Assembly (NCBI GenBank): GCA_964519535.1
Contig: CAZFIR010000191.1
Location: forward strand, 1 to 22,611
Direction: 5' to 3'
DNA: 22,611 nucleotides
Source of the DNA: CAYWLI01 sp964519535
Lineage (GTDB): Bacteria; Desulfobacterota; B13-G15; RBG-16-54-18
How positions within the stretch are numbered: position 1 is the stretch's first letter; the number at the start of each line of letters is the position of its first letter. The notes under the pieces were generated by a model that was not told the DNA's origin, searched no databases, and saw nothing but the letters and a program-made list of their open reading frames with translations. Position numbers and translations under genes: made by a program. This document shows positions 19,001 to 22,611 of this stretch, in pieces.

Positions 19001-19408
19001 GCGGGCAAAGAGGCCTTCGGTACGGGGTCGGTAACGGGTGCGGTGCTCTGTTTTGTTCTGGCTCTCTTCGACAGATTTTTCGACAGGCACAAGGTTTTCA
19101 GCCCCTGAGAGGATGAAGACATCGTTTTCATCGTCATAGCGAGGAATGCCCTTGGAGGTCTTGCGGCTTACTCCTGGGATGCTCAAGCCCCAGCCAAGCC
19201 CAAAAGACCCATTGCCGTTTCCCGTGCTGTACACCAGGTTTAATTCAGGTTGGAAGCCGTTGCGGCCTGGGGGGAGTGCCATGGGGACGGTAAAGTTTCC
19301 GGTGCCTGTAAAGAGGTCTGGCGAAAACTTTTCTCCAATCCCCTGAAGAGCGCCGCCGCCTTTAGGAAGCGAAATAATTTGACTCGAAGTACCTGATTTA
19401 TTGCTCAT
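12290..19408 (-). CDS. Fused Tc toxin B-C subunit (TcB-TcC, SpvB/RHS) with papain-like effector tail
   Basis: 2372 residues combining the Tc toxin B and C components, which are separate genes in Photorhabdus. Order: SpvB-type N-terminal domain (about 10-340; LPKGGGALQGIGEKF, then TGNGNGSFGLGW); VCBS/FG-GAP beta-propeller repeats (about 370-660) with many D.(D/N)GDG..D motifs such as LVDLDGDGVTDAI; TcdB middle domains (about 680-920); RHS/YD repeats that build the cocoon; and an RHS core ending in LYYHDARYYAPCLGRWMS, DPAGRKDGLNLY and DPSGM (to residue 2119). In characterised TccC proteins this core contains an aspartyl autoprotease that releases the tail; D2092 and D2098 are candidates. A 253-residue effector follows. 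The ATG at 19408 has GAGG seven bases upstream (19416-19419); the in-frame GTG at 19414 is too close to it. Upstream of tcA on the same strand and probably co-transcribed. Confidence 0.92.
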   Translation of the reverse strand: MSNKSGTSSQIISLPKGGGALQGIGEKFSPDLFTGTGNFTVPMALPPGRNGFQPELNLVYSTGNGNGSFGLGWGLSIPGVSRKTSKGIPRYDDENDVFILSGAENLVPVEKSVEESQNKTEHRTRYRPRTEGLFARIRHYKRADEDYWKVESKDGLVSEYGTVPFASGNDDVVTTAIIADPTNRSKIFAWKLTRTLDPFGNRIEYEYERDQSAEGPHHWDQLYLKRIRYVDYNRGEETKFLVSVTFHYEDRPDPFSEYRPGFEIRTRKRCNLIEIRTHPDQHCEDPETGMLVRTYHMIYLDMRDDLKDQLPLNGVSLLNQIEVVGYDESQPNEEDRTEELPPLEFGYTRFAPEERDFFPLEGHLPSRSLASPDLELADLFGNGLPDILEMNGTVRYWRNLGNGQFDLPREMPDAPAGLTLADPGVQLIDANGDGRIDLLVTIQGLAGYYPLCFAGMWDRRSFQRYDLAPSFNLEDPEVRLVDLDGDGVTDAIRSGTHLECFFSDPEEGWNDTRWVERRALEDFPNINFSDPRVKWADMSGDGLQDIVLVNDGNVEYWPNLGYGEWNRRVSMRNCPRFPYGYDPKRILVGDVDGDGLADIVYVDDTKITLWINQSGNRWSDPIEIRGTPPVSDMDAVRLVDLLGTGISGVLWSKDAGALSRDNYYFLDLTGGLKPYLQNEMDNHTGALTRVAYAPSTRFFLEDQKRPETRWKTPLPFPVQVVSRVEVIDVISKGKLTTEYSYHHGYWDGAEREFRGFGRVDQRDTESFETYHDTGLHPENGFSAIDRKMFSLPLETRTWFHQGPVGDEFGDWQEPDYSNEFWAGDPNLLERPSEMVHWLRSLPRRVKRDALRALRGRILRIELYALDGSERQDRPYTVTEYLHGVTSLPVGDLWSDEPEEWQGKVFFPHPLSQRVSQWERGEDPMTQFSFTEDYNPFGQPQRQVQIACPRGWRTLEDRTGEPYLATCSETVYAVPTDSNGYIHDRVARTTTWEIENSGQERLRDIKDKAIETFSLKIIGQVLNFYDGEALTGLDFCQVGKNGSLVCTETLVLTDEILRQAYKSGNVISDPPEIPPYLVPDGPVQWTDEYPIEIRSLPELAGYVYYNGEAGSHHAEGYFAITESRRYNFHDGRGSPRGLLLATLDPLGNETTIEYRKDDQDLYDLLPTKVIDPAGLTTQAEYDYRVLQPKLVTDPNGNRTAYGFTPLGLLKHIAVMGEEDELVGDWLAETEQGPEYEPSTILEYDFLAFAEGGQPISVRTIRREHHINEPLDDESKRNNTIETVEYSDGFERLLQTRTQAEDVIFGDPVFGNQVLPADQEDQEGTLRPVVGRQREPEDPLNVVVSGWQRYDNKGQVVEKYEPFYDSGWDYDPPTEEHLGQKVTMFYDRRGQVIRTINPDGSEQRVIYGVPTALGDPENFTPTPWEVYTYDPNDNAGRTHPGESDVYSHCYYTPSSATVDALGRTIEAVERNRRQQLDGSWSSTEEYRTCSTYDIRGNLLTVKEALGRLAFQHIYDLVDNPLHIDSIDAGIRRTILDAAGNEIERRDSKGALILQFYDVLNRPMRLWARDRMDDNEPVTLREKIIYGDGSSPDQPHREREANRQQNRLGEPYLHYDEAGLLTFDEYDFKGNLEEKIRKVISDEVIANGGVADWESPNAEADLDSTVYQTTTYYDALNRPTEIYYPEDATEEHHRAGLKPRYNRAGALESVKVDDDIYISQIAYNAKGQRVLIAYGNGVMTRYAYDERTFRLEHLRSERFANSDDLSYQPHGSVLQDFHYGYDLTGNILTINDRAPNCGLPGEPNKLDSTFIYDPIYRLVSADGREYDRPPAIPPWTDTPTPQDPTKTRIYTREYQYDPAGNMREMKHSTNSDGNGNTFRRVLNTLPDNNRLDTISIGQTTYAYEYDDNGNMIQENIERHFEWDHADRLKTFRNQPEGSDHASVEARYLYGADGMRVKKWVRKNGTKSESTVYIDSIFEHHCWTENGEQKQNNHLHIMDDQQRIAILRRGDVYSGDAGPAIQYHLGDHLGSSNIVVNAHGQWINREEYFPYGETSFGGFARKRYRFIGKERDDESGLYYHDARYYAPCLGRWMSCDPAGRKDGLNLYIYTKSNPIRFRDPSGMQAENEEPSDLEKQLEICHPDIHNIQMSYSNENFFFDEETPSRNIQIAIGGNLETASGGNKGKTVQDMNDIVEKKLYNELEENLIAASVAVGYVKEKMLYGSQLKFEDVWNSAGLSVFCVNSLRELAESDKIVWFNDPNQKFSELAKTRTVAEQFSCGNCGEQSAIAFMFLYEAGFHPLDRMRRTFADHAFVVIGRVKGSNPEDYRTWGESAVVVDPWDKSFYRASDIPSKMYGNPLGIWHPKLFKPIVIHRVD

Positions 19409-19572
19409 CTGCACACCTCGTTATAGCTGCCGTTCGTAGGATAAACTACCCGGTTTGGCCTGCATACACCTGACTCGTACATAGTTCTATCTAAGCCCTT
19501 TATGTTGTAGAACGAGTGAATTGTGCATGAGGTGTTCCTGCCCGGACTGGTTTTTAATGAGATCTATTGAGC

Positions 19573-19601
19573 ATTATATGCAAACCATTTCATGATGTAT
19601 A
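19573..19601 (-). promoter_or_regulatory. Candidate sigma-70 promoter of the toxin genes
   Basis: Read on the - strand: TATACA (four of six matches to TTGACA), a 17-base spacer, then a perfect TATAAT. The implied start of transcription is near 19566, giving a leader of about 158 bases before tcBC. A/T-rich DNA just upstream (AAAAAGCTTTTT and an A8 run) could act as an UP-like element or operator. Confidence 0.5.
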
Positions 19602-19756
19602 TAGGATTAAAAAAAAGCTTTTTCAAAGGTTGCAAATCACCCTCGAAGGCTTCACATAAGGCACCTTCCGAAAGTTCAACTTCATCAACAACTCCAGCAG
19701 ACCGGGATTATGTAGGAGAAGGCTACAATATTTTAGAGATTTGAGATTTGAGGGTA

Positions 19757-19825
19757 TTTTTATCATATTTTGTTTTTAAAGACTTGACCTATCTTGCCTT
19801 TTTTTGATCTTTTTCGGCTTTTTTT
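19757..19825. promoter_or_regulatory. Phased A/T tracts, probable intrinsically bent DNA
   Basis: T-runs on the + strand at 19799-19805, 19810-19814 and 19819-19825 have centres exactly 10 bases apart. Two more at 19757-19761 and 19768-19771 are also about 10.5 apart. Helically phased A-tracts bend DNA. This stretch lies upstream of the toxin promoter and downstream of the regulator gene. Confidence 0.45.
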
Positions 19826-19863
19826 GTTTAGGGGAGATTAACGGTGGAAAGAATGGGTGAGGG

Positions 19864-20604
19864 TTAAAGGTAGGGCCTGTTTTCGATTACAGCCTTTTTA
19901 AACTCTCTCGGACAGGCTTGTGTCATCTTCCTGAACATCCTGGCAAAGTGATATTGGTTGCTGAAACCGCAGGCGAAGGCTATTTCGCTTATTGAAAACT
20001 CGATTCCTTCCTCTAGCATCTGTATCGCGCGGGCAATACGCACCTTATTCAAATACATGGAATATGTTACGCTCAGCGTCTTTTTAAACGCCCGCTCAAG
20101 ACAAGAAACGCTCATGCCAGCCTCACGGGCGACATGGGCGAGCTTGAGGGGTAAACAGTAATTCGTATTAATATACTGAACGGCTTTGTGGATGCCAGCC
20201 TGAGAACGACTAAAGCTTCTTTCTTTTATCCCGAGGACGCTATGAATGCTGTTTCTCAGTTCAGTTTCATGAATAGGCTTTTTGAGATAATCACTCGCAC
20301 CGTTTCTGAATACGGTGACCGCGAGCTCTTCAGAACCGGAAGCGGTCATAATGATGATGGGTACCGAAGGTGCAACAAACCGCAATACCTGCAGCAGGTT
20401 TATACAGGGGTCATCAGGGGTATGGTCGAGGAGCACAAGATCAACGTTGTTGCGAAAGAAAAACTCACATGCCTTGTGTTTGTTTTTCTCAACTATTACA
20501 TCACAGTTTTGCACTGTCGCAACAAGGCTCTGGAAGTATGTCTCAGTATCAGCATCTACAAGCACTATCGTAAGTCTTTTACCTATAGCCTGTAAGATAT
20601 TCAT
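19864..20604 (-). CDS. Response regulator with receiver domain and AraC-type HTH output
   Basis: 246-residue transcription regulator. The receiver domain (about 10-125) shows the acidic pair in VLVDAD (D17, D19), the phospho-acceptor Asp60 in LVLLDH, Thr87 in IIIMTASG and Lys109 in YLKKP. The AraC/XylS domain (about 138-242) has two helix-turn-helix units, the first around LAHVAREAGMSVSCLERAFK and the second in the signature region ISEIAFACGFSNQYHFARMF...CPREFKK. All key receiver residues are present, so phosphorylation control is plausible, but no histidine kinase lies in the window. The ATG at 20604 has a GAGGG-like site upstream. Its position immediately upstream of tcBC on the same strand suggests it controls the toxin genes; that is an inference from position only. 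Confidence 0.88.
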   Translation of the reverse strand: MNILQAIGKRLTIVLVDADTETYFQSLVATVQNCDVIVEKNKHKACEFFFRNNVDLVLLDHTPDDPCINLLQVLRFVAPSVPIIIMTASGSEELAVTVFRNGASDYLKKPIHETELRNSIHSVLGIKERSFSRSQAGIHKAVQYINTNYCLPLKLAHVAREAGMSVSCLERAFKKTLSVTYSMYLNKVRIARAIQMLEEGIEFSISEIAFACGFSNQYHFARMFRKMTQACPREFKKAVIENRPYL

Positions 20605-20695
20605 AAAACGCGTCCCTCATGTATAGAGAGGACTTAAAAAAGGCCTCAAACTGGTACTGATTTAAAGCTTTATTCAGCATATTTTTAGAGATTTG

Positions 20696-20744
20696 ATAAA
20701 AAGAAAAAAGCCTCTCGAGGTGCTTGCGAACACCCTAAGAGGCT
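20696..20744 (-). terminator. Intrinsic terminator or attenuator upstream of the AraC-type regulator
   Basis: On the - strand, AGCCTCT (20738-20744) pairs with AGAGGCT (20709-20715). An inner GGTG/CACC helix (20731-20734 with 20719-20722) closes an eight-base loop. The stem is followed by TTTTTTC and TTTTT. Strong by eye. It either stops PilZ read-through or attenuates the regulator gene. Confidence 0.8.
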
Positions 20745-20892
20745 AGAAATACCGATACTCCTGAAAACCCCTCCCCATTGGTTAAATCCCCCCCAACATA
20801 AAGCTAAAGCTAATATAATTATGAGGTATTGTCAATTAAATTTTATCGCTAATCATATTGCGTATTTTAGTGTTCATTACACGTGAGAACCT

Positions 20893-20912
20893 ACAAAAAC
20901 CCTCAGGGTTTT
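20893..20912 (-). terminator. Possible weak terminator after the PilZ gene
   Basis: AAAACCC (20906-20912 read on the - strand) pairs with GGGTTTT (20896-20902) around a three-base loop, 15 bases after the PilZ stop codon. Only three G/C pairs and a short T stretch, so it may be weak. Confidence 0.4.
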
Positions 20913-20926
20913 GCGCTGAGCATTGA

Positions 20927-21544
20927 TCAGAACAATTTAAACTTCTTAAAGAGCATAAACCTACGGTGCTGCCACCATGCCAGCAAAAAACCGATTAAAC
21001 CTATAATGGAAAAAAATACACCAATTTTTGAAATTGTTACCAATTTACCCGAAAAACCAGCTATAAAAATGATAATTCCTGCAATAAAGGTAAAACTACT
21101 AACGATCTGTATATACTGCCATATTTTCCCTGTCTCCAACGCCTTGTTCTTTACAAACGCTTCCCATCTTTTTCTATCTTCGTCCTCCATCTCCTTGAGA
21201 AAGATACCTGCTTTCAAAAAATATGAGGCCTCCCGTGAGCTCAAATCATACCAAACAACCCTTCCTTTTGCCTTAATCTTTTCGTCGTTAGGAGGTATTG
21301 TGATTTCCAGTGCTACCTCTTTTTTTCCCAAAACAAGGTAAGGAATCAAAAATATCCGCTCCTCTCCCTCTTGAATATGAAAGGCCCCATTAGTTACACT
21401 TACACGTAATTCCGTTGATAACCCGACAGGGGATATATTCCTTGTGAATGCTTTGATATGCTGGGAATGTTTAGCGGTACCAATTAGTTTGAGACGGCAT
21501 GGAACAGTAATCTCCAACCTTTTGGATTTGCGTTGATTTAACAT
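20927..21544 (-). CDS. PilZ domain protein with two C-terminal membrane segments
   Basis: 205 residues. The N-terminal part carries the PilZ signature: basic residues in NQRKSKR (R5, R9), followed about 27 residues later by NISPVG (36-41), the (D/N)xSxxG motif. Proteins of this family bind the second messenger cyclic di-GMP through these two motifs. After the beta-barrel (to about 118) a charged linker leads to two hydrophobic helices (about 144-163 and 170-191), ending in a basic tail, so the PilZ domain should face the cytoplasm on a membrane anchor. The frame opens at 21583, but AGGGGGG (21548-21554) next to the ATG at 21544 and the MLNQRKSKR family start decide for 21544. The partner or output is unknown; nothing links it to the toxin genes except proximity. 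Confidence 0.85.
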   Translation of the reverse strand: MLNQRKSKRLEITVPCRLKLIGTAKHSQHIKAFTRNISPVGLSTELRVSVTNGAFHIQEGEERIFLIPYLVLGKKEVALEITIPPNDEKIKAKGRVVWYDLSSREASYFLKAGIFLKEMEDEDRKRWEAFVKNKALETGKIWQYIQIVSSFTFIAGIIIFIAGFSGKLVTISKIGVFFSIIGLIGFLLAWWQHRRFMLFKKFKLF

Positions 21545-21841
21545 GGTCCCCCCTGTGATTCGTAAGATGATTAAGGATAGCAAATTTTGGGAAAATTTTA
21601 AACGTGCCTTTTTCTATTCTTGATATTTTTGACTGTCGGAAATCAACGAATCCTCCCTTTGCTCGTTCGTGCCCCGAGGGAGCCATCTTGATGCAGGAGG
21701 TGCGGAGAGTAAGATGAACGGGAACCGTAGGGTCGTGTGATTTAAATTTCACAGTGTCGCCACTGGATAAAAAAGAGAATATATCTTATGTTTTATATCA
21801 TAACACCTTGTAAATATAGAATTTATTTTATTTGTGGCTCT
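21545..21841. other. Gap between tRNA-Gly and the PilZ gene
   Basis: Nearly 300 bases with no convincing gene. On the - strand there is a GC-rich stretch (21650-21740) with a possible CTCCC/GGGAG stem. An open frame of 93 codons across it overlaps the PilZ start and resembles no family I know. Confidence 0.5.
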
Positions 21842-21917
21842 TGGAGCGGGCAACGGGATTCGAACCCGCGACCCCAAGCTTGGGAAGCTTGTGCTCTACC
21901 AACTGAGCTATGCCCGC
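21842..21917 (-). tRNA. tRNA-Gly (anticodon CCC)
   Basis: A 76-base cloverleaf including an encoded CCA. The 7-pair acceptor is GCGGGCA/TGCCCGC with discriminator T. The D-arm is GCTC...GAGC, the anticodon stem CAAGC/GCTTG with loop TTCCCAA (anticodon CCC, reading GGG), and the T-arm has loop TTCGAAT. Discriminator T and CCC agree with bacterial tRNA-Gly. Confidence 0.96.
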
Positions 21918-21961
21918 TCAGAGATAAGGATAGATTACTCCCCGCTTTCTTGTCAATACCC

Positions 21962-22001
21962 AAAAAAGCGCGGGGATCATTGTTACATGATCCCCGCTTT
22001 T
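21962..22001. terminator. Strong bidirectional terminator between the PxxKW gene and tRNA-Gly
   Basis: A perfect 11-pair stem (21970-21980 with 21987-21997, GCGGGGATCAT) has a six-base loop, six A on the left and four T on the right. On the - strand it ends in TTTTTT, 30 bases after the PxxKW gene stop. Confidence 0.9.
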
Positions 22002-22026
22002 GTGCTTTGCATAACCGCCTCCTTAT

Positions 22027-22314
22027 TTAACTGCGTGCGCTATTTCTTTTGGAGGCCTTCAAGGGGTTAAGTTTCTTCGATCCGTTGATAGTTTGAGTTT
22101 TCTTGATATGAGTAGCCAGATTGCAGGAGCCTGAAAGCCACTTCAGCTTGGGCTCGCTGTAGCTGTTGCAATAGGAACCTGTAGAATATTCAACCACACG
22201 GTCACATCCGTGGCATTCCTCAACGATAGGATGACACTTTCCGCCATTGTAGCTACATCCGTTTTTCCCCATGAAGATGCACTCCGTTCCTGCCTTAATT
22301 GTTTGACAAACCAT
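22027..22314 (-). CDS. PxxKW family small cysteine-rich protein
   Basis: 95 residues with eight cysteines (3, 12, 20, 27, 34, 37, 49, 64) and the hallmark EPKLKWLSGSCNLATH (54-69), which contains PxxKW. The family is known mainly from deltaproteobacteria; its function is not established. The cysteine number and spacing suggest metal or iron-sulfur binding, but this is an inference. The C terminus is basic (KKTQTINGSKKLNPLKASKR). The frame opens at 22365, but GGAGG at 22323-22327, eight bases before the ATG at 22314, and the MVCQTIKAGTEC start typical of such proteins fix the start. No signal peptide. It has its own terminator downstream and a terminator-like hairpin in its leader. Confidence 0.85.
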   Translation of the reverse strand: MVCQTIKAGTECIFMGKNGCSYNGGKCHPIVEECHGCDRVVEYSTGSYCNSYSEPKLKWLSGSCNLATHIKKTQTINGSKKLNPLKASKRNSARS

Positions 22315-22340
22315 GGTTACCACCTCCCTTCTGAAATAGA

Positions 22341-22377
22341 ATAAAAAAACCCGCCTCAGAACCACCTAAAGCGGGTT
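22341..22377 (-). terminator. Terminator-like hairpin just upstream of the PxxKW gene
   Basis: On the - strand AACCCGC (22371-22377) pairs with GCGGGTT (22348-22354) around a 16-base loop, then a run of seven T. It ends only about 27 bases before the PxxKW start codon, too close for a separate promoter between them, so it may act as a leader attenuator. It could instead terminate a gene beyond the window. Confidence 0.75.
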
Positions 22378-22399
22378 CTCATTGGCTGAAAGTAGGCTT

Positions 22400-22428
22400 T
22401 ATGTATCAACTTCTTCTTTGATTGTCAA
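22400..22428 (-). promoter_or_regulatory. Candidate sigma-70 promoter of the PxxKW gene
   Basis: On the - strand a perfect TTGACA (22423-22428), a 17-base spacer and TACATA (22400-22405). The implied start near 22393 would place the 22341-22377 hairpin inside the leader. Confidence 0.45.
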
Positions 22429-22611
22429 GGGGTTCTTTGTGCTTGCAAATTATGGGTGACAGAGGCATCGAGGATCAAAATTTGTTATCTATTAGAAAGA
22501 GGCAGTTTATTCATTGGTCATCTTCTCCCCGGAGATATGCGAACGCTTCACCCTAGTCAAGGTCTCTCGCACAGGGGTATAATAGAAAACAGATGGGTTG
22601 AGAGAGGCCGA

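Larger units (their letters stand above)
19415..19863. other. Regulatory gap between the AraC-type regulator and tcBC
   Basis: 449 bases with no supported gene. It holds the tcBC ribosome binding site, a candidate sigma-70 promoter (19573-19601), an adjacent palindrome AAAAAGCTTTTT (19612-19623) next to an eight-A run, and phased A/T tracts (19757-19825). No clear T-tailed terminator for the regulator gene was found on the - strand. Confidence 0.6.
20605..20926 (-). other. Gap between the PilZ gene and the AraC-type regulator, with leader and terminator hairpins
   Basis: 322 bases with no supported gene. On the - strand it holds a small hairpin after the PilZ gene, a perfect TTGACA (20830-20835, no strong -10 at 16-18 bases), a G7 run (20788-20794), then a strong intrinsic terminator (20696-20744) and about 90 bases before the regulator start. 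If the TTGACA is a promoter, the terminator would sit inside the regulator leader. Confidence 0.5.

Noticed and set aside
18521..19108. 195-codon + strand open frame opposite the SpvB region
   Set aside because: Shadow of the strongly supported - strand gene.
21471..21752. 93-codon - strand open frame overlapping the PilZ start
   Set aside because: It overlaps the better supported PilZ gene, has no good ribosome binding site and resembles no known family.
21788..22070. Two + strand open frames with SNPRPQAWEACALPTEL-like or TRDPKLGKLVLYQLSY-like sequence
   Set aside because: They are translations of the antisense strand of tRNA-Gly, a common false gene call.
22554..22583. TATAAT at 22578-22583 on the + strand near the window end
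   Set aside because: There is no acceptable -35 hexamer 16-18 bases upstream and no gene in view downstream.
22507..22611. - strand frame open from the window edge to a TAA at 22507-22509 (34 codons)
   Set aside because: It could be the end of a gene outside the window, but 34 codons is too short to separate from chance and no motif is visible.

Overview
The window looks like chromosomal DNA of a Gram-negative bacterium, most likely a deltaproteobacterium (Desulfobacterota). Evidence: the tail of an outer-membrane LptD-type protein, a PilZ protein, and a small PxxKW-type cysteine-rich protein, a family I associate with that group. Base composition is moderate in most genes. I cannot name a species.

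Layout. (1) Positions 1-2724, + strand: the 3' end of lptD, then a tight rfbA-rfbC-rfbB cluster for dTDP-sugar (rhamnose-type) synthesis, closed by a strong G/C hairpin with A/T flanks that can terminate from both sides. (2) Positions 2966-19408, - strand: two giant genes of a Tc (toxin complex) system. The promoter-proximal gene is a natural TcB-TcC fusion (SpvB domain, VCBS/FG-GAP repeats, TcdB middle domains, RHS shell and a C-terminal effector with a papain-like Cys/His/Asp pattern). 132 bases after it comes a 3063-residue TcA. (3) Positions 19864-20604, - strand: an orphan response regulator joining a receiver domain to an AraC-type DNA-binding domain, directly upstream of the toxin genes. 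(4) Positions 20927-22611: a membrane-anchored PilZ protein, tRNA-Gly(CCC) and the PxxKW protein, all on the - strand, with several clear intrinsic terminators.

How the parts fit. By analogy with characterised Tc toxins, TcA would form the receptor-binding and translocation pentamer, and the B-C fusion would form the cocoon that encloses and autoproteolytically releases the C-terminal effector. No immunity gene follows the effector, which fits a toxin sealed in a cocoon and aimed at another (probably eukaryotic) cell. The receiver-AraC protein is the obvious candidate regulator, but this is inferred from position only.

The most unusual part is TcA. It begins with a domain closely resembling the C-terminal domain of ribosomal protein L7/L12. 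It then carries a module of about 185 residues repeated three times, and the third copy is split by a six-bladed NHL-type beta-propeller. The effector tail of the fusion is visibly more AT-rich than the RHS shell before it, as expected for an exchangeable toxin tip.
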